Below, one piece after another: positions 10,871 to 23,410 of a stretch of DNA of 64,000 nucleotides (positions within the stretch are counted from its first letter, which is position 1; every line of letters begins with the position of its first letter). A program made the translations under genes and the position numbers. The DNA lies in NCBI GenBank assembly GCA_032164245.1, contig JAVMKO010000003.1:12720651-12784650 (forward strand), in the 5' to 3' direction. This DNA is from Sternotherus odoratus. Lineage: Eukaryota; Chordata; Testudines; Kinosternidae. Below the pieces are notes generated by a model. That model was given only the letters and a program-made list of their open reading frames with translations, did no database searches and was not told the origin of the DNA.

Positions 10871-11295
10871 CCCAATATAACTTTCCCTTGTAGGCCAGGC
10901 CTTAGAATGCATCCTTTGTCTACAACTCTCTTAACATTTTACATGGAAACAAGAGCCACCTTAGCAACCAGAATTAATGGGGGTTGTCTCCCCCTGACAC
11001 AATACCACTCTGCTAGTCCATATATTGGTTTTGGCCCTTATATTTCACGTGGAAGGGTTTGGGGAATGTAAGGACTGAGTGTGTGTCTAGCCTTTGTGCT
11101 GGGGTTCCACCTGGGAGGGAGGGTTTTTACAAACCCTCCCATCTTTTACACTTGCAGAAGAGCTGCTGTAGCCTTAGGTGAGGACTTGAGGATTTCCATA
11201 TGTCTGGTGACAAAATGATCTGCAGGAATGGAACCTTAATCATTTATAAAGCCAGGTTATTTCAGTCAATATGACCTTATTTTTCCTTCCCATAG
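10871..11295. other. End of last OPN5 intron
   Basis: I see no recognised repeat. It ends in a TTTTTCCTTCCCATAG acceptor before the terminal exon. Confidence 0.55.
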
Positions 11296-11359
11296 GATGT
11301 ATACGATATCCGGAAATAGAGAGTCAACAGCAGTGAACGAAACCCACCTGGAGGTGTGA
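11296..11359 (+). CDS. OPN5: OPN5 terminal coding exon, C-terminal tail
   Basis: This short last coding exon completes the split arginine codon (AG from 8819-8820 plus G at 11296). It then encodes 20 residues, MYTISGNRESTAVNETHLEV, before the TGA at 11357-11359. An acceptor ending in TAG precedes it. The tail aligns roughly in length and in position of charged and serine/threonine residues with the mammalian neuropsin C-terminus, but the sequence is much less conserved than the transmembrane core. The Ser/Thr residues may be receptor-kinase sites (inference). The exon is too short to be found by open-frame length alone. Its identity rests on phase fit, position and the end of homology. RNA-seq across the 8820-11296 junction would settle it. 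Confidence 0.8.
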
Positions 11360-12290
11360 CGGCATATGGACAGGTGTATGGAAACATGCTGACAATCATT
11401 TTCTTCTCAATTTCTTCCTTTACGAATTAGTTAAAATACAATGCCAGATTTATTTGAGTATTTCTTTCCCCCTCATACCATTTGATTTTCCACCCTAACA
11501 GGAGTATCAACATTCAAGCTGGGCAAATAGAAGAAGAAAATATAGAGAATATTCATTTGAATTGAAACTGTGAATTCACTTGGGTCAGGTTCATAAACCT
11601 TTTAATTTATTTTCTGTCCACATTTATATGAGTGACTCTTTTCTTCATCGTAAGTGAAAGTCTCATGAGTACACATTCTCTGCATTTGTAAGGCTATCTT
11701 GAAGTCGCTTGATTTCCCTCTTCCTTTTTATCAACATTATCCAGTCCAAGGAGCAGAAATCAATCATGCAACACAAAGAGCCAAAATTGAAGTAAGGCGT
11801 TTGCCAATTGCCTTGATTGAAGGCATTTGCAAATGAAATCTTGAATCATGAACAGATTTTTAGAGAGAAGAAAAGTCTATTCCTGGAAGATTCACAAACA
11901 AAGAAGGGGTTAAATTGGTCCAGTAATTTATTGGTACAAGAGTTTGCCCATCTCTAAGCACTGTGGGCGAAAAAGCTATGAAAGTGATGGAAATGCGGAT
12001 AATCAGCAGAAGATCAAATGTATAAAACAGATATTCCAGCCCCCTTCTCACACACTCTTCTACCTATCCAGCAAGCTGGTTTTATACATACAATAGCAAA
12101 GCCCTCCCCTGACCTTAACTATAAAGCCACATAATAATTATTTACAGTTTGATGCAGACAGTACCTTCCGCTTCTTTTCTGGATTGGCCACTGAAAAGTA
12201 GGCACCATTACACAGACAGATGCTAAAGATAAATATTTGAAATTTGTATATTAGTTCATCAAGAAAACCTTATTCAAATACAAAATAAAT
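11360..12290 (+). other. OPN5: Probable OPN5 3' untranslated region
   Basis: AT-rich sequence follows the OPN5 stop codon with no open frame of note and no recognisable repeat. The first AATAAA that I see downstream is at about 12284-12289, which would give a 3' UTR of roughly 0.93 kb. The cleavage site is not visible, so the end is an inference. A turtle SINE begins about 100 bases further on, in opposite orientation. Confidence 0.5.
12284..12289 (+). promoter_or_regulatory. Candidate polyadenylation signal for OPN5
   Basis: The canonical hexamer AATAAA lies about 925 bases after the OPN5 stop codon, on the coding strand. It is the first such hexamer that I found. There is no independent support for its use. 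Confidence 0.35.
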
Positions 12291-12385
12291 TAATTTCATA
12301 TGAAAGCAGGTCTCCTATTTAATATCAAATCTCAAGAACCTGGTTAGTCTTGATTATTCCTAAAATCATTCTATGAGTCAAATAT

Positions 12386-12585
12386 ATGGATATATACCTA
12401 TCTCATGGAGCTGGAAAGACCTTGCAAGGTTATCAAGTCCTGTGCCCTGCCTGTACTAGCAGGAGCAGGTACTATCCCCTGACAGATTTTTTGCCCCAGG
12501 TCCCTATGCGGCCCCCTCAAGGATTGAACTCACAACTCTGGGTTTAGTAGGCCAATACTCAAACCACTGAACTATCCCTGCCCCT
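12386..12585 (-). mobile_element. Turtle tRNA-derived SINE, second copy
   Basis: It has the same structure and orientation as the copy at 3337-3543. On the minus strand it carries the tRNA-like GGGATAGTTCAGTGGTTTGA start and B-box-like GAGTTCAATCC. It lies just downstream of the candidate OPN5 polyA signal. Confidence 0.8.
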
Positions 12586-14719
12586 AAAAGTCAAAAAAAT
12601 TTCCCCTTAACCAATCCTTGAAGGAAAGGCAACATTTAGGAGAGAAGTTCAGTTAATAGCCTGTTTGAGACGAGTTGTTACACCCAGACTATAGAAGATT
12701 TGTGGGGCTTTTATCATACTGTCAGTCCGAGCTGCACTATAAATAGTTCTCACTGTATCAATTGATTTTCAAATAAGGGACTAAAAATATATATGTTGTG
12801 GATCCCGGGCTGGAAATGAGAGAGAATACAGTTTCCCCTTTCAAAATAGTTAAGTAAGGAAATTAGTTAGTTCTGGAAGAGCCTTGTGGAAGGCTTTTCT
12901 AGGGAAGCTGGGATTCCCCCCCGCCCCCGCTTGGAGGGAAGGCGAGGGGTGCGGGCCCAAATACTTGAGTCAAATTGCTGAAAAAATGAAAGCTAGTCTG
13001 CATGAATGAGTGTGAAATATGACTCTGAAAGATCTTTTTATGATATTTTCAGTAATTCAGTGTCTTAGCTATGTTAAGGAACTTCTTGGTTTTATGCATA
13101 AACATCAACACAAATGCTGAATAAATATAAATAATATTATACGTTCACATGTCTCATTATGTGCCTTATATGCACATTCAGATTAAACTGTCCTGATTCA
13201 AAGTAATGTCAGGTAAAGTCATGAAAACTTAAACTTACTTCCAATGCCTGCTGGATAAAGAAAATTATTGAATTCCAGTCCTAAACAGAACAGCATCATC
13301 CTTTAATATTTACCTATCTTGGGCACCTCAGTTGGCTCAGTGAGATCTAGTCCTGCTGTCTATTTCAAGGTTACAGTTCAGCTTGCAGATGGCAAAGTCA
13401 CACAGACCACATAGATGTGAAGACTTTTTGATTAGCTTATTTTATAGACATGGAGAAAATGGAACCCAAACATAAAGCTATAAGTGCCTCCTGTACAGAT
13501 TTCAAAGGCTACTGAAAGGTTAGAAGAGGGGACAAACTCATTCTGATAGATAGGCTTGGAAGGATTAGCTTTTTAATCTGGAAATGTTGATTTCACCATA
13601 CCCACATAAACAGACAAAAAATGTTTCCAAAGATGATATTTACAGATAGGCAAAGTAAGAAAAATGCTACTTGAGAGAATTTATTAGTGTTTGATTTAAG
13701 AATATTGACTTTGTACATTTTGACATGTGATGCCGACAATTTGTGTTTGAACAGTTATAACTCTTTAACTTTTTGAAGCGCGATTGTATTAAACAATTCC
13801 TGTTTGACCTCGGCGCTTCCTGGTCCTGCCCCAAATTTCCTGTGAAATTAGTGTGAACATTTAAATGGATAAAAATAGAAACAAATGCTCAAAACCCATA
13901 ATTTTCTACATTCGTGAAAATATAAAATGATAAAAAGGCTTAACTACAAACACCAATATTATCTGTCAGAATTATAAAAAAAATTAAAAAATTGAATTCT
14001 GCCGAGGCTCTGATGTAGCATGAGATAGGAGGGCTGGCAGAAGATTAAACAGAAAATTTTATGTTATCCAAAAAATTGAAGAAAGCGATGCACTGAAATG
14101 TAAAAAATTAACAGTATCCCCAGCCTTTGAAGAGTTTGAAATGTGTCTGCTCATGCCATGTAAGCAGAATTGAAGCAAGGTTCCTGTCCAGGGTGGTGGA
14201 AGGAGCATGTTGACCCTTTTTGCTTTGTCAGTTTAGTTAGCACAGGGGCTTGATGCCTTTGATTCTGTTTCTGACTTTTGACACTTCCCCTTCCAACTTG
14301 CAAGTGTAGTCAGACTTGACCCAATCATTTTGATCTGGTTTGGTTTTACACTCAAGAGGCAAATTTATATCAGCTGAGAATCTTCTCCAACACAGTGGAG
14401 AATCAGGCTTCCTGAATTCAGTGGAGTCCCTTCTGAGTTACAACGGTGTGAATAGAGACTGCCCTACTTCATTTAGTTCTGGTCCCCATGGCTTAGCAAA
14501 GATAAAGGGAGGGAAAGGTGGCAAAATGCTACAGTAGAGGCAATGGAGGCTCTGAGAAAAAGCTGATATGGTTAAGTTGACGTAATCTAGAAAAGAGATG
14601 GCTTGGAGTGAATTTTGTTAGTCTACACATAGTTTTAAGGTAATAATGTAAATTAAGGCAGAGAATTATTCACAGTTTCAGAAGATGGTAGAATTAAAAA
14701 AAATAATCAAATCCTAAAG
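12586..14719. other. Repeat-poor AT-rich intergenic stretch
   Basis: Over 2 kb with no repeat that I recognise, apart from a short C-rich tract near 12915-12930. A 65-codon open frame near 14340 has no motif. Its repeat-poor character just downstream of OPN5 makes it a candidate for retained non-coding function, but nothing in the sequence proves this. Confidence 0.4.
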
Positions 14720-14865
14720 CTTAAGAAGGAAAAGTTGAGGCTAAACAGTTTGTTTCAAGAGCGCTTGAGCAATGGAACAGGCTCCAAGTGGAGCAGTTGG
14801 AGGACCATTTCTGTGGATATTCAAGAACAGATTAGATAACCTACTTCTGATGTCTTTATTATAAG
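14720..14865 (+). mobile_element. CR1/L3-like LINE 3' fragment
   Basis: The blocks GAGCAATGGAACAGGCTCC and CAAGAACAGATTAGATAACC match the region just before the 3' end of CR1-type LINEs. Heavily truncated. Confidence 0.5.
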
Positions 14866-15199
14866 GAGAGTCAGTAGAGACCCCGGTGGCTATATTGCTT
14901 ACAGTGAAGTCATCTTGTGAACCCGCATTTATAGTGAAGGAGAGTGAATGTTAGCGATTGTTGCAATGCACTGAGGTGTGCCAATTCAGTGAGGGTTCAC
15001 TCTGCTTAGAGTTACTTTTCTGTGAAAGAAATGGCTTTACTAAATAAAGTTCCACGGACTGCATACAGGTTATTTATCAGTAGTGCCAAATATGCAACAC
15101 ATGTAGTTCAGGCTGAGATGAAACATTGCAATTTATGATATAACCCTTACGTTGCAATGTGACAAATACATGTTCTCTGCCTGATACTTCTCTTTACTT

Positions 15200-15425
15200 A
15201 TTGTGAAGTTGTTATTAATATTATTATTATTTTTGTGTTACCCCCTAGGAACCCTAGTCATGGACCAGGACCCCACTGTGCTAGGCGCTGTACAAACATG
15301 GAACAAAAAGACAGTCCTGGCCCCCAGGAGCTTCCAATCCAAGTGTAAGACAAGAGATGACAACTGGCTTCAGACAGATGGGGGCGTACAAACAAATAAT
15401 GAGACAATACTTTTGTTATTTCTGA
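15200..15425 (+). repeat. MIR/L2-like SINE ('GTGCTAGGCGCTGTACAAAC' family)
   Basis: A TTATTATTATT start is followed by GTGCTAGGCGCTGTACAAAC and a GACAGTCC..GAGCTTCCAATC block. Related copies are at 21770-21905 and 52115-52275. Confidence 0.55.
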
Positions 15426-17319
15426 GACCTGGATACACTTAAATAATTTGGGGGGAGGTGGTGATAAAATAGGTAGACGAATGGTTTTTGATGACAGCCC
15501 TATTTACCCCCAGATATGTGCCTAAGTGAGCTGGACAAAGCTCCCCAACATCAGTGAAAAATAGCCCCATTGATCTCACATTGATCCCTAAACTCGACAT
15601 GTTTAAACCAGGGCATTTTCAACAATGCCAGTGAACTGTTGAGAGTACAGTTGTATATGTACATCATATTATGTTTAGAAACCACTAGACTCATGTATAC
15701 TATAACTGAAGGGGAAAATAAATGGTAAACAATTATATGAATATATATAAAACAACTACTAGGGGCTTGTGGTTCTATATTTTGATATTTGAGCTTTATA
15801 AATTATATTTTAGATATCTATTGCTAAAAAAAAGCAGAATTTAGTAATATAGGAAATGTACCATGACATTTGGTGAATAATAAGTGAAATCCTAATCTAA
15901 TTTCAAAACTTAACTATATATGTTGTATATAGAATCATTCCCAGTGCTAGCGGCTCCACTGTCAGCTATTCAGAAAGTAATTTAAATATAGTTTTACATT
16001 TATAATGTTTTCATATTTATTTATTGATTGATTGATTTAGCTAGGCAGACAGGTTTGTAGTTACAGAATGAAGTACGTAGTGGCACACTTGTCAGTGTGG
16101 AGTTCAGGGCCATGACATTATCTTACCTTGAGTGCATCAGAGCCAGAACTCTCAGAGATGAAAGAGTTAACTTCCCTCTTTGCTCCATTTAGTGGATTAA
16201 ATTCTCTGCTGGTGTATATGGACATGTTGAAGTCTGTGGTGCTTCACCCATTTATGCCAGCAGGGAAGTCAGCTGTCCCTGTGTTTGCACATTAAAGGTG
16301 AACCCCTGATTTCATTGAAATCAATGGGAGTTTTGCCATTGACTTCAGGATCTCACCTTGAAAACGTAGAACAAAAGAACATAATCACATGGTGTTTGTG
16401 GTGGTTCCTTGCCATTGTGTGGTTTGTGTCCCTCTTGTTTTGCTTTAACAGTGAAATCCACCCAAATCCACAGAGTCAATACGAGCCCCTTTCTACCACT
16501 AACGCCCCACACTAGTCTTTACTGGAGGGCTGAAGATGGGCTTAACCACTGTGTCTTGATGCTACAAATGTATTCACAGCTCGGAACTTGTTAGCAGAAC
16601 AATTGTTGCCTAACCTAGCTCTCAACATGGGGCCGGGTCTGCCAACATTTAATGCAGGCTTGTGTTGTGGTTCCTACAGTGAGGGGGTTTCATTGACATT
16701 GTGGGAAATGCTAATGCTAGTCACAAGGGCTGTCTGCAGGTAGGGGTGGATCCAAAATTCAATTTTTTTAAAATATTCCTTGGACCTTGGCCAGATGAAG
16801 GACCTGATTTGGATCTCACTTGCAGGGGTGTTTTACCCTGGTCTAACTCTGTAACTTCAACGATTTGCAAAAAGTAAGTGGGAATAGAATCAAAGTCTGA
16901 CCAACATCCAGTCTTTATAAAAGTTGAAACAATTAGCCCAATTATTAATTTATTCTGCTTTGAGTAAGTTGATCAGTTCAAAGCTACCTTAAACCCATTG
17001 GAACTAGCCTGCTCGATTCCTTACCCAGCATGAGGGAATTCTTCAATAACATAAGGCTTCCAAAGAATCTCCTATGCTACTCCCTGCCAGCCCCCTTGGC
17101 CTAAGGGCATGGCCATGGAAAAGGTGAGAAGCTATCTAAGTATTGGAGAAGCATACAACTAGTTTGAAGCTGCCTGTGTCCATCACCCAAGTCTGGTGCC
17201 AAGTGCAGTTTGGCCACACCTGAGAATCTGAACCAGCTATAAACTGAGTCATAACCAGGTTCCCACATATGGCTTTATTAATGTAACAAGGGTTGTACAT
17301 GATTTTTTCTTGTCACAAG
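15426..17319. other. Intergenic, mostly unrecognised
   Basis: AT-rich sequence. Near 16310-16360 is a self-complementary ATTGAAATCAATGGGAG..CCATTGACTTCAGG motif that recurs elsewhere in the window. No gene. Confidence 0.45.
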
Positions 17320-20140
17320 GAGACCCCATTGAACAGAAGGCATGAGATGCATTGTCCTAAGGATGGGGTTTCCACAACCACCACTCCCAAGAGGAGGAGA
17401 TGGGTGGTGGTGGTCGGGGGACTCCCTCCTAAAGGGGACTGAGTCATCCATCTGCTGTCCAGACCAGGAAATGCAAGAAGTGTGCTGCTTGCCTGGAACT
17501 AGAACTCAGGATATTAAGGAGTGTCTGCAGAGACAGATCAAGCTCTCGGACCTACCCCCTCCTACTTCTCCACATGGGCACCCATGATGCTGCCAAGAAT
17601 GATCTTGAGCAGGTCACTGCATACTAAATGGCTCTGGGAAGAAGGATAAAGGAGTTTGAGGCGAAAGTCATGTGCTCGTCCATCCTCCCTGTTTATAGGA
17701 AAAGGCCCAGGTAGGGACCGTTGACTTGTGGAGGTAAACTTAGTTATTCAGGTGTCAGAGAGAGGGCTTTAGATTCTTCAACCATGGGATGAGCAACACA
17801 GCAGTGTGCAGACATTCCAGGAAGTTTTTGGAGACTGTTGGGGACAACGTCCTGGTGCAAGTGCTGGAGGAACCAACTAGGGGCCCTACTCCTCTTAACC
17901 TGCTTCTCACAAACAGGGAAAAATTGGTAGGAGAAATAGAAATGGTTGGCAACCTGGGCAGCAATGACCATGAGATGGTCAAGGATGGAGATGTTTAACA
18001 AAACCGGACCCAGAACCAACCACTGGGGCCCTCTGCTTGATACAATGATCCTGACAACAGGAGGAAAGGAGAGCAGCAGAATACAGACCGTGGACTTCAG
18101 AAAAGCAGACTTTGCCCCTCCCATCTCAGGGAACTGATGTGCAGGATGCCCTGGGAGGCCTATATGAGGGGGAAAGGAGTCTAGGATAGCTGGATGTATT
18201 TTAAATAAGCCTTATTGAGGGAGCAGGAACAAACCAAACCAATGTGCAGAAAAAAATAGCAAATATGGCAGGTAACCAGCTCAGTTTAACAGACAAATCT
18301 TCAGTGAGCTTAAACACAAAAAGGAAGCTACAAGAAGTGGAAACTTGGACAGATGACTAGGGAGGAATGTAAAAATATTGCTCAAGTATGCAGGGGTGTA
18401 ATCAGGAAGGTCAAAGCACAACTGAAGTTGCAGGTAGCAAGGGATATGAAGGGTAACAAGAAGGATTTCCACAGGTATGTTATCAACAAAAAGGTGAAGG
18501 AAAGTGTGGGACCTGAATGGGAGACAACTCCCAGACTGCTACACGGGGCAGCACAGTAAGGGGAGGAGGTGAGCAGCCTTCAGTGGTGAAAGAACAGGTT
18601 AAGGACTATTTAGAAAATCTGGACATGCACAAGTCCATGGGGTTGGATACAATGCATCTGAGGGTGCTGAGAGATTGAAAATCCATTGACCACTCTATTT
18701 GTAAATTCATGGGGCTTGGGGGGAAGTCCTGGATGATTGGAAAAAGGCAAATATAGTGCCCATCTTTAAAAGGGGGGAAAGGAAGAATCTGGGGAACTAC
18801 AGACTGTTCAGCCTCACCTCAATGCCTGGAAAAATTATGGAACAGGAAACCAAGGAAACCATTATGAAGCATTTGGAGTAGAGGAAGGTGATCAGGAACA
18901 GTCAACATGGATTCACCAAGGGCAAGTCAAACCTGACCAACCTGATTGCCTTCTGTGACAAGATAACTGGTTCTGTGGATATGGGGACAGCGGGGGATGT
19001 GATAAACCTTAACTTTCCCTAAGCTTTTGATACGGTCTCCCACAGTATTCTTGCCAGCAAGTTAAAGAAGTATGGATTGGATGAATGGACAATAAGGCAG
19101 ATAGAAAGCTGGCTAGATTGTCAGGCTCAGTGGGTAGTGATCAATGGCTTGATGTCTAGTTGGCAGATGGCATCAAGCGGAGTGCCCGAGTGGTTCGTCC
19201 TGGGGTCGGTTTTGTTCGACACCTTCACTAATGATCTAGATAATGGGATAGACGGCACCCTCAGCAAGTTCGCGGATGACGCTAAGCTGGGGAAGAAGTA
19301 GATACATTGGAGGATAGGGATAGGGTTAAGAGTGACCTAGACAAATTGGAGGATTGGGCCAAAAGAAATTGAATGAGGTTCAACAAGGACAAGTGAAGAG
19401 TCCTTAGGGCAGAAGAATCCTATGCACCACTACAGGCTGAGGACCAACGTAGCCAGTTCTGCAGAAAAAGACCTGAGGGTTACAGTGGATGAGAATGGAT
19501 ATGAGTCAACAGTGTGCCCTTGTTGCCAAGAAGGCTAACGGTATATTGTTAGGTGTGTTTTCAGCTGATCAAGGCAAGTGATTATTTCCCTCCATTTGGC
19601 ACTGGTTAGGCCACATCTGGAATAATGCATCCAGTTTTGTGGGGCCCCCCCCCACTATGGAAAGGATGTGGACAAATTGAGAGAGTCCTTTGGAGGGCAA
19701 TGAAAATGATTAGAGGGTTGGGTCATATGATTTATGAGGAGAGGGAACTGGGCTTATTAATCTTCAGAAGAGAAGAGTGAGGGGGAGATTTGATAGCCTT
19801 CTACTACATGAAAGGGGGGTCCAAAGAGGATGGATCTAGACTGTTTTCAGTGGTAAGAGATGACAGAACAAGGAGCAATGGTCTCAAGTTGAAGAGGGGG
19901 GGGGGTGTCTATGTTGGATATTAGAAAAAACTATTTCACTAGGCTGGTGGTGAAGTACTGAAATGGGTTACTTGTGGGGGAGGGGTGGAATCTCCATCCT
20001 TAGAGGTTTTTAAGGTTCAGCTTGACAAAACCCCAGCTGGATGATTTAGTTGGGGTTGGTCCTGCTTTGATCAGGGGCTCGGACTAGATGACCTCCTGAG
20101 GTCTCTTCCAACCCTAATATTCTATGATTTTATGGTTCTA
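17320..20140 (+). pseudogene. CR1 LINE, near full-length but broken ORFs
   Basis: An ORF1-like end (GDSLLKGTESSICCPDQE, near 17410-17470) is followed by ORF2 remnants. One is an RT entry segment (LDMHKSMGLDTMHLRVL, near 18620-18675) and another is the catalytic motif FADD at 19269-19280, in place of the usual YADD/FADD of CR1. The 3' end carries the CR1 signature GACTAGATGACCTCCTGAGG and a terminal TTCTATGATT near 20120-20135. Multiple stops and frameshifts rule out activity. It is the most complete LINE in the window and the reference for the deleted copy at 33.2 kb. Confidence 0.8.
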
Positions 20141-21769
20141 AATAAGTTTTCCATCACAGCAGCTCTATCAGCATCAGTGGAGTTGCATCTAACTTGCACC
20201 AGTGCAGCTTGGAATAGAACCAGACTGCTTTCATTCTGCGGATCTAATGGCATAATGCAAGTCAACTGTGGTCCTGGTTCTTTACGCACCTACATGTCAT
20301 AAATCAGGAGTAACTTCACCAGTGTCAATGGAACTACCTTGTAAAAATGTGATGGAAGTAAGAAGAGACTCAAGTTCTATTAGTTCAGCCTCCACAAATG
20401 TTTGCCATCAGTGTACATAATACAAGAGATGGCTGATTATGATTATTATATTATTGTCGTATTTTGAAGGGGTAGTTTTCGTGATCTGCTTGTTTTTGGT
20501 AATAATTACATTGAGAAGTGGTCACATCATAACCCGCTGAGAGCTGATGTTGAGTGGAATGCACTCAACATTCTACCCTGCTGCTGGCAGCCAGCCAAGG
20601 AATGATGACGGGCTTGTTACTGTTGTTATGTAGTGATTTATACTTTTCTTCATTATAATTTTTTTAGGCATTTCACCTTTTCACATTGGCCACTCTTTGC
20701 TGAAATGTCAATGTTAAAAGTGTCGGTGTCAGTAAGTAACATTTAATGCTGCCTTAAATCATATAAAATATTTACCAAATATTTATTGCTACACTTTCTA
20801 ATATACAGTAATGTAAGTTCAAAATAATGTGGGAAATATGAACAAGGCTATTAATGCTCCTGAGACTTCATAAACTGCTACAACTTTGTAATTAATAGTT
20901 ACCCATCAATTATTATCTACTGTAAATGTTTAAAATGCTATATATACCAGTGCAACTTCTTAGAATTATAATCAACAGAGTAAAATAGAATTTATGGGCC
21001 TCACTTGTAAATACCATCCACTTAATTTCTCAAGTGATGTTGCACTTTGACTCTGTTAGCAATATATAGCAATATGTTGTGTAGAAATATAAAACCCTGT
21101 GCACTACCTGCCATTATAACTGTGGTTTTTGTCATTGCATTGAAACAACCGGTCATTTATTTCCCCTGCTTTCTCTCTGAACACATACAATCTAGACCAA
21201 CAGACTCACTGGTGGACTTTGTTTTTTGTTCCACAGTTATGTTATTGGAGTGTGGTCTTAAATAAAAAAAATGACACCACATTGTTGCAAGTTGTTTCAT
21301 TTCTGTGTTAGGCTGGCATGCTTCAGACTAAAAGAAGCAGCAATATGAGGTTTTATCTCACGCATAGATAGGAATATAGAGCCTGATCTGTATCCCAGTG
21401 ACATCGGTTGGAGTTTTGCCATTGATCTCAGTGGGAGCAGGAATAGGACCAGACCTACTGTAGCCTAATGGAAAGAACATAGGACCTGTAAGGTGAAAAT
21501 AAATAATTGTTGTATCAGATGAAAAGGAATCTCCCAACAAAGAGTTAAAAAAACACCACCACAAAATCCCCCAGAAAGGTAAAATGGCGCAGTTAGTTAG
21601 AGTGTAAAAGGGAGACCTTCCAATGCAAAATCAGACTTCTGTCTGAAACTCTTTTTATCTTCTATTGTTCTGAGTGTGAGGAGTGGTGCAGACCTTTTGA
21701 GATCTGAAACGTTCCCTTGTGGACATGGTACCTCTGCCTCTCACCTTACAAAACATCAGGGGAAAGGAG
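20141..21769. other. Intergenic, AT-rich, no gene
   Basis: Apart from a MIR/L2-like palindromic remnant near 21400-21440, I recognise nothing. Confidence 0.45.
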
Positions 21770-21905
21770 GGGGAGTTTTTATTATTTCTATCATGGTAGC
21801 ACTTAGAAGCCACAAGTGATGGGCTAGGACCCCAGTGTGCTGTACAAACATAGAACAAAAAGACTGCCCCTATCCTGAAAGAGCTGACAGTCCAAGTAAG
21901 TAAAG
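21770..21905 (+). repeat. MIR/L2-like SINE fragment
   Basis: A TTTATTATTTCTATCATGGT start and a GTGCTGTACAAACATAGAAC block match the element at 15200. Confidence 0.5.
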
Positions 21906-23050
21906 AGTGTGGTTGTTTCCTTGCTCGGGGTGATGAGGAGGCAGGAGGGTGTCTGATTTAACTGGATGGGTAGGATGGATTGCTTGCCCTAAAGAAGGTG
22001 TCCATCCATTGTGACCTGTATTTGTAAGATAGCATCCTGGCCTGTGTTACGGCCACTCTGTCAGGTCAGGGGAGAGGTCGAGAGACTCTCTAACATTAAC
22101 TGATATGCAAGGGCATCATTCTGCAGCATGCTGGGCCAATGCAATGCTGTGACGTTGAGGCTGCCGTTCCTTGTGTTGCACAAACTCGAAGCGGCAGCTC
22201 TTCTTCTGACTAATGACTAAAAGAGGACACCCCCAGTCACACATTCTCCTACAGAAGGCTCTGGCCCTGCAAAGACACGTGCACATACTTCACCGTCAGC
22301 ACTTGGGTAGGGCAATTCAAGTCAAGGGGATTCCTTGAGTGCAAAGAGTCAAGCATGTGGGCAAGTCTTCATGGGATCTGGGACTTAGTGGTCTGCTGAG
22401 CACCCACAGCTCACGTGAATATCTACAAGAAGTGCAATGGAGTAAGGCTGCTGGTGGCACAAATTTGATGCCAACGATAGCTGTGGGATGACACCACCTC
22501 TGACAATCAAGCTACCCCTTGGGTGCCTAAATTTTGTTCCAACTGCCTTCTTCTCCCTCCCTTTTCTCTCACAGGGAAGTGAGTGTGACCCAGGAATCTC
22601 TTGGTGCCGACTGGCAGAAGGCATAGGGGATGCAAGTTATAGGTACCTACACACACTCACCTATACCATACTAATTCACTAACGGCTGAAGTGTGAAGTC
22701 TCTACCAAGAGCCGCTAGCCCAGTGATCATTATAAGGAGTGTGAAATGTATGTGCAGATAATATTTAAGAAGCTATCTATATAAAATTATGTTCTTAGTG
22801 ACTTGGGATTAGTGTAGGTCACCAGGAGGTGACTTACCTCAGGAGCCCCCCAGAAATCCTGGGCCCAGCCTTGTTGGGGTTACGAGGACTCCACCAGACA
22901 GGAGAGTGGAAGGGGAGTCCTCAAGGTCAGGAGGCCTCTGGGTAAAGGAAGTGGGAGCGAGGACTCAGATCCTTCCGCTAGCCCATTTCACCGGGGTAGT
23001 ATAGAAGCCAGGAGAGTTCCCCACAACAGCGGGACTATTCCCCCGCTTAC
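21906..23050. other. Intergenic, no recognised feature
   Basis: Moderately GC-balanced sequence without gene-like or repeat-like signals that I can name. Confidence 0.4.
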
Positions 23051-23051
23051 A

Positions 23052-23258
23052 TATAGAAAAGTAGGTAAGAGCCAGGTGGGAGGTAACAAGGTTAGTCCAA
23101 TTAAGCTGAACCAGCTTGTTATCTCCGATCAGGGAGTGTGGATTATTCTTCTAGCATTTGAATGGGGTGTGTGAACATGGAGAGAGGAGAAACAGCTGGT
23201 TCAGCTTAATTGGACTAACCTTTTCACCTCCCACCTGGCTCTTACCTACTTTTCTATA
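23052..23258. repeat. Fold-back repeat, 64-bp arms
   Basis: Left arm 23052-23115 and right arm 23195-23258 are inverted copies with 62 of 64 positions matching, separated by 79 bp. The arms include TAGGTAAGAGCCAGGTGGGA and its complement. The transcript or single strand would form a long hairpin. It is followed directly by a 'CACGAAAGCTCATGCTTC' family tail. Confidence 0.85.
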
Positions 23259-23410
23259 CCTGCCTCTGAACACTTCCACTGCTTGCATCCGACGAAGTGG
23301 GTATTAGCCCACGAAAGCTCATGCTTCAAAACTTTATAGTTAGTCTTTAAGGTGCCACAGGACTTTGTTACCTCTGCTATTCCAGACTAACACGGCTACC
23401 TCCCTGACTC
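23259..23410 (+). repeat. Turtle interspersed repeat tail
   Basis: It carries GCATCCGACGAAGTGGGTAT, CCCACGAAAGCTCATGCTTC, TTAGTCTTTAAGGTGCCACA and CAGACTAACACGGCTACC in the same order as the repeat at 7045-7185. It abuts the fold-back arms and probably belongs to the same insertion. Confidence 0.65.

Noticed and set aside
17342..19301. Apparent reverse-transcriptase gene with FADD motif
   Set aside because: Frames are broken by many stops and shifts. It is a dead CR1 LINE, annotated as such.
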